Source of the DNA: Tetrastigma voinierianum
Lineage: Eukaryota > Streptophyta > Magnoliopsida > Vitales > Vitaceae
Direction of reading: 5' to 3'
Assembly (NCBI GenBank): GCA_016808115.1
Contig: JAEQBH010002356.1
Location: 1 to 64,000 of the forward strand
Length of the DNA stretch: 64,000 bases
Part shown: positions 33,790 through 45,807 of the stretch, piece by piece
Layout: each line of letters begins with the position of its first letter
How positions within the stretch are numbered: the first letter of the stretch is position 1
Made by a program: the position numbers and the translations under genes
The notes under the pieces: model-generated
The model's database searches: none
Told to the model about the DNA's origin: nothing
The model's input: only the letters and a program-made list of their open reading frames with translations

Positions 33790-34955
33790 CATAGAAAAGA
33801 AAATGCAAGAATATTTGTAGTAGATCTGAATGTTTGATTACTTATGAGAAACGTACACTAAAAATCTATAGCACCTTTGGAACTTTTAATATTTGTTGAT
33901 TAAATAAAATAAATGTGACAATGATTAGAAAATTTAATGATATGTTTACAAAATAGAAGTGACATATTAAGGTGGGCCTTAAATAAATGTAGTTAGATTA
34001 TGCCTGAATAAATATTACAAAGACTATCCCTTAAGTTCACGGCTGGGCTAAAAAACAGTTTTCACTACTTAATCTAATATTCTAAGATATCTTTTTGGAC
34101 TCCACTCAAAAAGCGATAAGAATTCAGATTAATGAATAAACCTTGAAGCTATATAAACTGAAATTTTCAGAATGTTCTTTAAAAGTTTAGAGTCTACTAT
34201 AAAAACTTGTTCTCATACGAACGAAGTTTTATATCAGCAATATCGATTTTATCCCTGGTATCTCGTGTTTTTCGACAAAATTTTAATCTACACAGATCTC
34301 AAAAGATAAAATCACCATCTAATGATGTAAAACTGTTCTCATATGAGAACGAGCTTTTTATAGTTGAACTCTTAAGTTTATACCAAAGTGATTGAGAAGC
34401 TAAGAGGGGGAGTTTTAGAAAAATAATATAAAAATTAAAAATAAATCTAAGAAAAGCATCTTTTGAAAAATAATCCCACCTTTAGTTTAGTTTTTCTACC
34501 TTGAATGAAGGTTAAAAAAAGTAAAGGCATCTCTTCAAAAGATACTTTTAATTTAAATTCAAAAACTTTAAATTTATGAAGATGTTTATTCAAAGCACTC
34601 TTTTAATCTAAATTCAAAATTATGAAAATGTTTTTTCAAAATACATTTTTAGAAAGTGTTTCTTCAAGAGACACTTTCAACTCAAATTTCAAAATTTTAG
34701 AAAGTATTTTATTTCCACTTGGTAAAAGTCATACTAGATTTAGGAATATTTCTCAATATTTAGTATTTGAGGATTTTTTATTTTTATTTAGGCTAAATGT
34801 CGGAAAAGCCTCAACTAAGATAGCACCTAATAGTTCATAGTCACAATCAGAATTAAGGAAAACTGATGAAAATATTGGTATATAGAGCTAGGTTATTCGT
34901 TCATGAACTAATTTCATAAAATTTTATTTTATTCAAATTATAAAACTAATCAAGT
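33790..34955. repeat. AT-rich spacer with diverged short repeats
   Basis: 34520-34710 holds about four diverged repeats of TTCAAA-RNAYACTTTTAA-TCAAATTCAAAA type. A CTTGTTCTCATACGAACGA / CTGTTCTCATATGAGAACGA pair lies at about 34206 and 34331. No gene recognised. Confidence 0.45.
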
Positions 34956-34959
34956 TAAT

Positions 34960-36740
34960 AAAATAAACAAGTGGATACATAAACAAGTAAATACATAATG
35001 TGTTTTTTTGTCTCAACCATTTTTTTTGAAAGATCACCAATTCCCTTCAAGTTAGAAAATTGACCATTTGAACGCACATTAATGATGTAAGTTTCAAGTT
35101 GATATTAAGTATCATCAACTCTATTGGAGAAAAATCTTATGGATAAAACTAAACAAGTCAAATTAACTTTTGCTTATCAAAAGCAACAAATGATTCACTA
35201 GGATTAAGACAAGCCACGTGAAGAAACAACTTTGTGTCTACCTCGGTAAAACGACTATTAAGCTCTTGAAGTTGTATATCTATAACAAAGATAAAATAAC
35301 TCTACTGATAACGACAGAATGTGTAATTTCATGAGCTTTAAGTCGTGGTCTCCTCATGTAAGAAAATGTAGCATCCATGTTTGGAATATGGATGTTATGT
35401 TTTTCACAAAAATAAGAAACTTCATCAAGTAAGGAACTTGAACCACTTTATCTCATGCTGATTTGTACTGTTTACATAATTCTGTCCGAAGTCATAGCAC
35501 TAACAACGCTCGATCCTTTTCCTTTGAGTTAGTTTAGACAATCAACACTTGTAGTTCTAATGAGAGCTTTACCAAACCTAAAACAAAGTTAAATGATTGC
35601 ATCGACTCTAACAAGTTAGTTTCTTCATATCTTTGCTCGAATTTGTCCACCTCCACAGACTCATTTACTTAATAATGTAAATGAACGTATGTTAATTAAC
35701 TCGAGTAAACAATAAGATGTGATCTCAACATGTATCACAAGCACGTTAGAATAGTTTCTTAGTTCAACCCTTTATCATTAGAAATCTCACCATTACTAAG
35801 AGATTCACTACCATCAACTTGCATCACTTTAAAGATATCACGACGCGAGATGAAGCACTCAGAAATTATGCACATTAGTGACTACACTGAATAAAGACGC
35901 AATTTGAATATGATTTTTTGTCATATCTATAAGAGCTGATTAAAGTTGATGAGAAAAACAATGAATATAAAAGACACATTCATTCTCTTTCATAATAAGT
36001 GTCTTACGACCATTAAACTCTTTCCTTAAGATACTGTTATTCCATCATAACTTGACCACACAACCAAGATATACTTAATCCATGTCTAAAAAATAAATCA
36101 TCAATAGTTGTCTTAAGTGAAAAAGCAATGGTACTAACAACATGGTCAATACAAACAAGACTTTCAATTATCTACCTTTTTTTATCCACAACGTAATACG
36201 ATAGTCCTTTCTCATTTCTTGAGAGGTCACAAAATTCATCAACTAAAATAGAGAAAAGTGTATTCCCAAGATCTTTGATGATAACCTTTATGGTTTCTAT
36301 TGCAATAGCTCTAGCAATGTCTTTCTAAATCTTAGGTGTTGTCATTTTCAAATTTTCATGAGCATTTTGTAAAGTAAATGCTTTAATATCCTCAATGTGA
36401 TCGGTAAGAAATTTAAAAAGTTCAAGAAAGTTTCCTTTGTTACTAGAATTTTCTATTAGAATACTTAGTGGACCGCATTTAAATGTAATGCCTTTATTTT
36501 AAAGAATGAAACATAATTAATGAGGTATTAATAACTTTGATATTTAATAATTTGTTTGACTTAGTTTTAAATATAAATTGTTTTAATATGTTGCTTTTGG
36601 TTTAATAAGGCTTCAATATTTTCCAAACTTGATTATGGGCACTAAAGGGGCCTCCAACATGAAAGTTGAATTTTTCTTTTTTTCTTCCAATTTGAGAACC
36701 TTTCACCAATAAAGAAATCACCATATGCTTGTTCTCCAAT
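34960..36740 (-). pseudogene. hAT transposase relic (DUF4371 / TTF-type)
   Basis: Minus-strand translations give, in family order: a segment with GERFSNWKK (about 36690) and LNQKQHI (near 36590), FLNFL...DHIEDIKAFTLQNAHENLK (near 36370), and KDIARAIAIETIKVIIKDLG (near 36290). LVDEFCDLSRNEK (near 36230) and RHGLSISWLCGQ (near 36080) follow, then a long downstream part including LLDEVSYFCEKHNI (near 35430), FSYMRRPRLKAHE (near 35360) and ETKKHIMY (near 34980). The C-terminal hATC dimerisation domain fades out below about 34960. Numerous stops and frameshifts show it is dead. The family is related to zinc-finger MYM-like domesticated proteins, but this copy shows no sign of constraint. Confidence 0.85.
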
Positions 36741-37229
36741 ATCTAGTTTGAAAATATATCAAACATAAATAAAATGTGTGAACATCTTTGCGATATACAC
36801 TAAACTCAATTTAATGCATATTCCAATAAATCAAGCAAAATTAAATCTTCATGGTATTTCTCCAAATTTCTTGAACTACATGTATTCTGAGATAGTCTTA
36901 GTGCCTTTTGTTATGTGCTTGATTTGTTCTTTAGTTTGCTTGATATGCCCTCGAGATGGTTTGGCATAAGTGTTGGCAAAGACATTTCATGCATCCTTTG
37001 AAGAGCGTGATTGAGAGATGAAAGGAATGAAAGATGGGGTGAGAGACCCAACAAGTGCATTGTTAGGTGTGAATCATATTAGCATTTGAGCAAGAATTTC
37101 CCGATTATATTGATCTTTTAATTCTAAATTCACATCCTAATCACTCAATTCTATACTAATTCCCCTCTTAGCCTTTGTTTTACGAGTAAGAATGAAAATG
37201 CAAGAAAAAGAAGCAAGAAAAAAAAAAAG

Positions 37230-38395
37230 CAAGAATGGAAGATTTCTGGAGCACAATTGCTGAAACAAGCCCCATGTCACAACATGGGCACTCATGTCAC
37301 GACATCGAGCCCTATCCTACTGAAGATTGAAGTTTAGCCATGTCGCGACATGAGCAAATTTATTGAGGCAATCTAAGATCTACATTCTACCATGTCGCTA
37401 TTACGGGAACTCTCGTCAAGACACTATAGATGAGGCTTCTCGCCATGTTACGACATGGCGATGACGAAATAGCTATTCTTTCTATTTTTCACCCATTTCA
37501 AGGACTATAAATTCTATACTTGTGATACTTAATGTTCGAACTGAGGCCAAGAACACTACTATAGATTTCAATTCTCTTAATCTTATAACAATTTCTAGTG
37601 TTTTTAATTTTAGTTGTTTTTTCTTTTTTTTGAAGACATTTATGATCAACCAACTATAGAACCTCTCAGAATGGGATTAAATTTTGACGCTAATCACATG
37701 TTTTGTATCTCTAACTTTGAATCTTTTTGTCATCTCTTATGGGTTTATTGTTGAAATATACATGACTTTGGTAGATTTGAGTATCAGTAAAGGCGTGACT
37801 AATCTATTCTCTATGGTTGATTGTTAAGATTGATGGTTAATTTATATTATTTACAAAGGTCAGAATATGTATCTATGTTGATGTTGGTTGATATAGAATT
37901 TTGTAATATTAAGGTTTCTTAACACCACATCGGGAAATATGTGTGTGAGACCCAGTTTATCAATGAATCACTTAGAGATTTCATAGCAACATTTGAAGAT
38001 CATCCTCGTCAGCACCATTTATTAATGAGTTAATTTAGGAAATTGAATTAACCTAATTACATAAATTGAGGGAACTAGAAAAGTCTAATATTGAATGGAT
38101 TTCATTAGGAGAAGGCACCAATTTAGCAATTGCGTGAGGACCGTAAGGACCTAACGGTGATTGGTTCAACCATAGTTCGGGAAGTTCTATTGTAAGGACC
38201 TAGCGGAGACCAATAGGATACCTAAGGAAAAACCTGCCTTTGAAAAGTAACACATTCGAGGACCTAGCAGTGAATAGGAAGCCGATGAGTGAAATTGAGG
38301 GGAGACACGAGAGTTTAAACCTCATATTATGTTCCTTGAACCAACATAAGTGCATGTTCACTTAACCCAGACCTAATTTTCATATAAATCAACAT
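37230..38395 (+). repeat. Gypsy-type LTR fragment with TGTCACGACA motifs and TATA box
   Basis: Four to six copies of TGTCRCGACA or decayed forms lie at 37270-37460, followed at 37505-37512 by CTATAAAT. Past about 38100, TAAGGACCTARCGG words repeat three times. The layout (array, TATA, long downstream part) matches the LTR at 13109-15720. Boundaries not determined. Confidence 0.5.
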
Positions 38396-38429
38396 ACATC
38401 AATTAAGACAACCAACCTCCCTTGGCCAA

Positions 38430-39060
38430 GGTGGGATGCTCTTTTCTCGCTATTCCCGAGCGAGTATATGCCTCCCTTTGATTTCGTCGGGCCTCATCCC
38501 GTCTGCCTCCTAGATTTGGCTCATCCCAAGCTGGAGGCTTTGAAGCAAGAGAAGATAAAGTCCATGGCTTCTCGCTTCAGATTCTTCGTCAGAAGTCCCC
38601 CACATGGTCTCCAATAATTGCTTCATGGTAGAAGACATTTCATCATAGAAATGGTTGACCAACATCCATGTATCAAAGCCATGGTGTGGGCATGCACTCA
38701 TGGTTTCCATATATCTCTCCTAGCATTGGTAGAACTTCTCATTATCATGGGCTGTAAATGTATAAATTTGCCTCTTCAAACTGTTGGTCTCTGCGGTGCA
38801 ATCATGAACTGCCAAACCCCGTCAGCTCGCCTCTGGGCCCGAATGTTCCGTCTTAGAGAATTAAGCCAGATTTTGGCTTTATCTTTGAGGGTTATGGTGG
38901 CCTCGCCTAAGCGCATCCATATCGACGCACCCTCCACAAAAGTTGTGCAAACTTCCTCAAACTCCCTGATGTGTGTGTATGGATTCTCATTTTCAATACC
39001 ATGGAAGGTTGGGAACAGAGGCACCAAATAAGGCCTGACGACTACATCTTATCCGCAGGA
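38430..39060 (-). pseudogene. Gypsy gag fragment (element A)
   Basis: On the minus strand the first open stretch reads LFPTFHGIENENPYTHIREF, EEVCTTF, then TLKDKAKIWLNSLR, the conserved retrotrans_gag core. A second frame continues ACPHHGFDTWMLVNHFYDEM and KQLLETMWG. A frameshift near 38800 separates them. The same protein segment is present at 57548-58202, so the two are related copies. Truncated at about 38430, with no protease or pol beyond. Confidence 0.88.
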
Positions 39061-39521
39061 GGCCAATGCATGAGGGCGCACTCAACCTGGTGGGTGTATA
39101 TGGTCCTCATCGACATGTAGGCATCGGGGTTTCTGCATCCCCCCACCGATTGGTTGCTTCCTCGTGTGGAGGTTCCATCCGATTACATGTAGACTAACTT
39201 CACACTGTTTGTGGAGCACCGGTTCTTTTCTAGCTCGTCAGCTTATCCCAATGTTACTACGCTCCTGTGGAACACAACACAAAACAGCAAGAAACCAAAA
39301 ACAAGGCTACCAAAAAGGGTTATAGTTGGTTAAATTTTAATAACAAATAAAAACTAAGTATGCACAGTATAAACATGCAATTTCCCCTGCAATGAACTGT
39401 AAATGGGGAATAATGGTAAAATTAAAAAGGAATGAGAATTCACCAACACTTGTGATGTGGATCATGAGTTCACGGCCTCTGGCTCACACTTCGTGCCCGT
39501 CCTCATAAGCTGATGCGTGTT

Positions 39522-40809
39522 TGATTCGTGCCACATTAGGTGCCTTGGGAATCAACAAAATTTGTATCTTAAGTTCCTATTGCGCCGCGAACTGCTGCGT
39601 ATAGTGGCCCTGGTCGAACTCGAGGATGGGTTTCTTTATGCTAAATGAGTCAGTTGATTGAAATTGGTGTTTAAAGCTGAATTTGGGGTTTTGGTAAAAA
39701 CAGTGAGGTTGATGGTTGGTAAAACTGTAACTACAGAGAAATAAAGTGTAAAAGAGCTCCTTGAAGTTTCGGACCACTGGGCTTAGGGTTCTAAGGTAAC
39801 TATAATGTCCTCGGGTCCTTTTCCTCGTGATGGGGAGAATGACCTATAGTCATTTCCCGAGCCGGATCTAGGTTTGGCTAATTAAACTGAACCTTAAAAG
39901 TTTCCTTCCTAGTATACAACATTTATGACCCATTAATGTTTCAAAGCAGTTAGAGCCATCCATTGGATCTAACCTGCAGGAACCTAATAAATGGCAACTG
40001 GTGGGCATCAGTGGATCTAGAAATAGTATCCACTAAGCGCGAAAGCTTGCCAAGTACTAACCCTTTCGGGGTACATCACGAGGATTCAAGCCGCGTGTGA
40101 GATGCGAAACATAAATGATAATAGATATGCAACGTTGTGCGAGAAGGGCAGTGTATTACCTCAAACCTTTAACCCAGTGGCCCTCCTCTTCAGGATGAGG
40201 AGGTTTAGCCAAGCATCCTTGAGTTTGTCATCCTCAAGGGTGTTTGGCGGTGAAAAATGCGAGAAAGGAGAGGGAGTGAAGAGATTTCACGGCGAGAAAG
40301 GTGAAAGCTTTAGTGTAATTTATTGATGAACTAAAAGCTGGCATTACATGAGCTTGATTGAGCTTATATAGTGCTCAGAGTTAAGGAAATTACATAAAAG
40401 TATGAAAGAACAAAAATTACATTAAGGGAATTTTGGTACAAAGCCACAAAAAGCGGTCAAAAAGTGGTCAATACAGCAAAATAGGGTTGCGAAAATTTCG
40501 CAGCCTGCGAGAAATTCGCAACACTGCAAAATTTTCTACAATGCTCACTCTCCCTCTATATTTAGCTCCAATTGCCATCTGCTTCGTTCATGCAACTTCG
40601 AGATCGGCTCGGGTTCTTCGCATTTGAATTGGCTTGAAGATAGTGGTACAATTGGCTTGCAAAACTACAAAAATATCCACAAAATATGATTAGTAGTATA
40701 GTCGGGACCTTAGTGTATCAATTGAGTTATTTAAGTTGATTAGTACACAAAAAGTGCTCAAAACCTGCAATAAACAGGCCTCAAAATAGCACTATTTAGG
40801 CACTAATCA
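39522..40809 (-). repeat. LTR of gypsy element A, minus strand, 1288 bp
   Basis: On the minus strand it begins TGATTAGTGCCTAAATAGTG and ends GTGGCACGAATCA. It aligns with 58590-60319. Internal marks in order are a GCGAAA/TTTCGC cluster (40478-40535), a TATA box (plus CTTATATAG, 40363-40371) and a CGAGAAAGGAGAGG tract. The primer site expected just after the end is lost: AACACGCATCAGC stands where element B has TGGCGCC. Confidence 0.8.
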
Positions 40810-40829
40810 AGCATGACCATGTAGATACC

Positions 40830-43800
40830 ACATAGAAGCTTGTGAGGGGTGCACATGGCATGAGAGTCATGTGGTGTGACAATTGCCACTTAATGCATGT
40901 GTCCATGTGACACATGGCACATGAATAGTAAAAAGGAAAAGATCCATGGCTCATATTAAGACATGTGTTATGTGGAGAGATAAGTCAAAACAAAAGGGGA
41001 AGTCAAAGGGGTGATCCATGGAGGCCATGTATCATACCCCTCGAGAAAGGAAATCCAAGTCTTTGGATAAGATAAAGAAATAAAAAATGAGGAAGATACA
41101 TGTGGCAAGGAGGAAGGTGGGAGGAAATTTCCCACTTGAATCAAGTTGGATAGATTTGGTGGGAGAGAAGGAAAAATGAGGAAAAGAAAAAGAAAAAACA
41201 AAGAAAGAAGAGAAGAAGGTAAAGTGGGTGAAGCTCTACCACCTTCTCTCTAGGATCACGGAGATGGGTGGATTGGTTTCGTCGAGAAGCAAAGATGCAA
41301 AGTTCATCTGTGACGAGGCCGCGTAGGTATTGTTGCAAAGAATCGGGGTTTCGCCAAACTCAAGAGGTAGGGGTTTCTCTCATACTTTGGTTATTCTTGA
41401 TCTAAGAGCCATTTAATGGCATGGGGTTCTTTGGGGTCGTGAGTGGCCATGAGTTCGATCCAAAATTTTGGGGCGAGTTAGAGGAGGCTCCCCCAGGATT
41501 GTTTTCGGACAATCCGGGTGGGAAGAGCCGGTACATTATTGAATTGTATATCTTTGTTTTTATGTGTTATTGCTAAAAAATGAATAACATGTGGAATTAT
41601 TGACGAAAATCATGTTAATATATGCTTATATGATGTATTGACGTGAGATACTTGATGGATGTGAATTATATGTAGAAAATATAATTATCCATGATTTATT
41701 AATGTTGCATGTAGTACTCATCATGCATGTAACATGAATTGGCATGAAATGACATTCCGCATTTCATATGCATGGGGATATCGCGTGAAACGAGTGTGAG
41801 TGCATGACATGGTTTTTAAACAAATCTTATCGGAGAATGTTCAATAAACTATATCGGAGGGTTGTCTAACAAATCTTATCGGAGGATGTCCAATAAATTT
41901 TATCAAAGGGTTATCCAATAAATTATATCAGAGATTGTCCAATGAGTTTTCAAAAACAAAAAAAAATCTTTTGTTTTGAAAACAGTTTTCCATACATAGA
42001 AAATGTGTGTGTAAAGGAGTCGGCGATGACTTGAGACATGGGGCATGGCATGTAGACATTTGAGTAAAAATGTGCATATTTTTATTTGAATGTGTGTGTG
42101 TTTGCCATTTCATGTGCACTTAGGTGGAGAGTAGCCCTTGTAAGAGAATTTCTCACTCCGTCGTGGGAAAATATTTTCCAGTCTTTAGATGCGCTAGGAG
42201 ATGAAACACATTCCAGGTCTTAGCGGGTTGTGAAAAAGGCGAATTATGGCTTGTTCTTATTTTGTAAATTCACAGGCAGTTATCAGTTTTTTAAAATTAC
42301 GGATAGTTTATCTGTTGTATATGTAAATGAGAAGTTTTGTAATAAAAACTTGTTGGAGCTTGTTTAATAATGTGTTGGAAAGTTTTTCCCAGTTGTATCT
42401 TTGCACATTATAACATGTATAAGAGCGTGGTATTGGATAAATGCATTGGGAGAGACTTGGCGATGTAGGAAAGGCCAAAAATGAGCTCTTGCATGTTTAG
42501 GTGTGATAGAGGGCAAAGGCCAAGGCAGGCTTCATACGGTTTTGGAGTCGCGGCCGAGAGTTCTGGTCTCGATGGGAGTTCTTCGGTTACGTGTCGCGAC
42601 TAGATTCAATCGCGACATGGTTCTCAGATTTTTAGTAACAAAAGCTATCACAACATGGCTTTCCTTGTTGTGACAGGGGTTCTAATTCTCTGTCGTGACA
42701 ATGTCACGACAGGGGTTTTCTTGTCGAGACCGAGACGGTCACGACAAGAGGTCAGGGTTGCAACGGAGCTTGGTTAGGGCCAAGAGATCTCATGTCGCGA
42801 CAGAAATTTGTAGTGTCATGACTGGATTTCACGGAGTTATGTCGCGACAAGGTATTCTATGTCACGAAAGAGAGTGGCTTAGATAAAAGGATTTAGGTTC
42901 GCGACGAGTAAATTAAATGCGCGGAGTAGGCGAGGTGAGAGGAAATCGTAGCCATGACAGGCCTTTTATGTTCTGTGAGTTTTGGCCAAACGAGGGTTTC
43001 TTGTCGAGAGCCAGACATTTTATGTCTTGACAGAGTTTAGCCAAGACAAAAGGGTTTTGTGTCACGATAGAATATTTTTATATCGCGACAGGGTTGGCCA
43101 GGCCAAGAGTTTTTTGTCGCGACAGAGTTGGCAATGGTGGAGAGATTTTATGTCGTGACAGAATATTTTAATGTCGTGATAGAGTGTTGCCAAGGTTAAG
43201 AGATTTTGTGTTGCGACAAAAAAATTATGTTGCGACATGGTTGCCTAGGTAGGGAAGATTTCTGTCACGCCAGAACATTTTATGTCTCGACAGAATTGGC
43301 CAAGGTAAGGAGAAATTATGTCGCGACATGGAATGGAGGTAGCAAAAGGTTCAGTGTCGCGACAGGACTTTTCGTGTTGCGACAGAGGTTGTCTTGACTA
43401 GGGGATTTTTCGGTCGCGACATAGGCTTTTAATGTCGCGACAGAGAACAGGCATGAAAGAAAATCCCACGTCGCGACAGAGGGCAAAGGCAGCAAGGAAC
43501 TTCATGTCGCGATAGGAAACAAAGGGCAGAGGCAGTAGGGAACTTCATGTTGCGATAGGACTTTTCAGCCTTGTCGCGATAGACAGATGTGTAGGCTGTG
43601 GAAACTAGGTCGCAACACGAAAATCTTAGCGACAAAGTTCAGTCATGGTAAGAAGATTCCATGTCGCGACGGGGGTTCATTCTTGTCGCAACCGCGAAGC
43701 GAGCGCTAGCGCGGCGGCGGCAAACGTCGTGATAAGGCACCTTTGGCATGGCCCGGCGCTGCGCCACGCCTGACGCGCAGGCGCGCGCGACGCCTAAGAG

Positions 43801-44029
43801 TGCACCGCGACAAGGCGGCCCGGGTGTAAGTGACCTGTCATGTGAGGATTCTTTGTCGCGACCGACTTCTCAGAGTTCTAACAGTGCACTGTGTTGTGCC
43901 TTTATTTAAATATGTTCATGGACAGCATTCCCATGGTTTCCAAATTTTGGTTTCACAGATCGATAGGACCCAAAATAGTAAAAAAAGAAAAAAGAAAAAA
44001 AATAGACCCACAGGATTTGGGGTGTCACA
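40830..44029 (+). repeat. Long gypsy-type LTR-like block ending GGGGTGTCACA
   Basis: CATGTG/CACATGG words (40850-40925), then a purine-rich tract (41150-41225), the CTCACTCCGTCGTGG block (42150) and the GTCGCGAC array (42590-43870). The end GGATTTGGGGTGTCACA is at 44029. The order of marks parallels the LTR at 61130-63265. The 5' border was not found, and the block may be composite. Confidence 0.45.
42590..43870. repeat. Second array of TGTCGCGACA motifs
   Basis: More than 25 full or decayed copies (TGTCGCGACAG, TGTCRTGACA, TGTTGCGACA) spaced about 25-60 bp. Here the motif is usually extended as ATGTCGCGACAGG, unlike the GATGTCGCGACATC form at 13.3-14.1 kb. A more GC-rich patch with GCGCGCGCG lies at 43690-43830. 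CpG decay is frequent. Confidence 0.9.
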
Positions 44030-44214
44030 AAAGGAAGCAGGGATAACAAGCCTATAAATAGACTTAAAGAATATGAAGAACAAAACAAAGAAAAGTAAAA
44101 TATTCGGCCAAAAACTAGAAAAGAAACTAACTTATTTTTCCTAAACTATGTACACCTAAAAACATCCACAAGGAAAGGAAACTAGATAATTTAGGAAAAG
44201 ACTTGGTAATCAAA

Positions 44215-44455
44215 TTAGTCGTAAATCAAGAACAATTTAGCAGCAAATCGGGAACAAATCAACAGCAAATTAGGAACAAATCAGCACCAAAATCAACTCC
44301 AAAATAGCAGCAAATCAAGAACAAATCATCACCAAATTATCTCCAAAATAGCAGCAAATCAATCAAGAACAAATCATCACCAAATCAACAACAAATCAAC
44401 ACAAAATCAACAGTTAATCAGCTCCAAAATAGCAGCAAATCAACAAGTAAAAAAC
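44215..44455. repeat. Tandem repeat of AGCAAATCAAGAACAAATCA type
   Basis: Units of about 43 bp with an inner period of about 11 bp built on CAAATCA. It lies between the chromovirus pol end (minus strand) and the LTR end at 44029, where the element's 3' UTR or LTR start should be. Confidence 0.8.
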
Positions 44456-44499
44456 GCCTTGGCTCTTGGTCTAAATTTGGATTTACTTTGATAATGTGG

Positions 44500-45805
44500 A
44501 CCATCCATGTTTCCTTTTTGGGGTTGTTTCAAAGGCTTCTTGCTTGGACATCTCGAATTAAAATCGAGGTTTCTTTGAATCTCTTGGCTTTGTATCATAT
44601 CTTGCTCCAGACGGTAAATTTCGTGGGTTCATGTTTCCCTCCTTTTGAAAAGTTTGTCCTCAAATCGATGCTTCATCAAAAGGACTCAAGTAAGTGACAT
44701 TAATAGTATCACTTACCTTGTAATAAAGTCTAAACTAGGCATTTGTCTTGATGCTCGAGGACTTGAAGAAAGGACCATCCGCCCTAAAGACCTTGGAGAC
44801 ATCAGCTTGACAGGAAATCATTTCTTGTATAACTACTGATGGCCCTCGAGTTCCAGAAGTCCCAGCGACTATTTGTGCTGATATTTGGCTTGTTGTATAT
44901 TATTTATGTCCTTGGTCTTGGATCTTGCCTTCTCATTATGGATCATCTTATAATTATTTCTTTTCCATCGATTAAGCATACCGGCAGCGGTGAGAGGTGA
45001 GTGAGGTTGTGGATTTAAAATACAAATAGTGGCGAAAAGAATTTAATGGGTTTGGTCTTATAATATGGTTAACAATAAACTCCAACAATAGACAAATCTT
45101 TATGTTTTAATGTTCTATTTTTGATTAAGCCCTCATAGTAGATCAAGGTTCCTATTAACTACCTCGATCATTAACGGTTTGTGGATGTCGATAGTAGAAA
45201 ACAATAACTTGGTTCCTAACTTACTACAGAGGTCTTTATGAAAATGCTTTCGAGGTTTGTCCTATAAGAGCAATTTAATCATAGGTACTGCAAATCATAA
45301 CTATCACGGAAGAGACATTTTTCCATTTCAGAAGCTCATTGGTTTTGTGGCATGGATAAATAGGCCATCTTTGACACCTCTATACAAGTAGATCCTATAA
45401 TCCTAGGACTAACACAAGTCCATTGAAATATTGAAAGGTTCCTAGGAATAGGAAATTGGTGTAAAATATAGGGTTCTCGAATTTAACATATGTGATACAC
45501 CTCCTGCAATTCTCTCTAACATCCTTAGCTATGTTTAAGAACAATCAGCATTTGTACCCACAATAAACATATTAATTGTTTGTGTGATCTTAGGTACAAA
45601 GGATACAATTCATTCAATGTATTTCAAGCCAAACAGATTCATCAAAGTAGAGATTATGTGCCACCTCATGGGAGTGCATCAACAAGCGATGTTTCCTTAC
45701 CTTGTTATGGCGGATGACCTTGAAGGTTCCTCTGAACTCCGTCCATACGTCCATGTCTCTTATTCAACTTGTTTAACGCTCTGTCGCTTTAAGGACTAGT
45801 GATCG
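44500..45805 (-). pseudogene. Gypsy (chromovirus-like) pol 3' part: RNase H end and integrase
   Basis: The minus-strand reading starts near 45780 with a VIRHNK connection segment. It passes ENCRRCITY (near 45505, zinc-binding region of integrase), SKMAYLSMP (near 45360), KLGTKLLFSTIDIHKP and EVVNRNLDLL (near 45220-45150), and ends with LRTNFSKGGKHE (near 44660), a usual chromovirus pol terminus. There are frameshifts and stops throughout, and the integrase D,D,E residues are not all traceable. The reverse transcriptase, expected to the right, is cut off at 45808 by an LTR-like block. Confidence 0.8.
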
Positions 45806-45807
45806 AT

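Noticed and set aside
44051..44061. TATA box CCTATAAATAG assigned to the chromovirus LTR
   Set aside because: The better TATA reading is on plus, opposite to the minus-strand chromovirus, so ownership is unclear.
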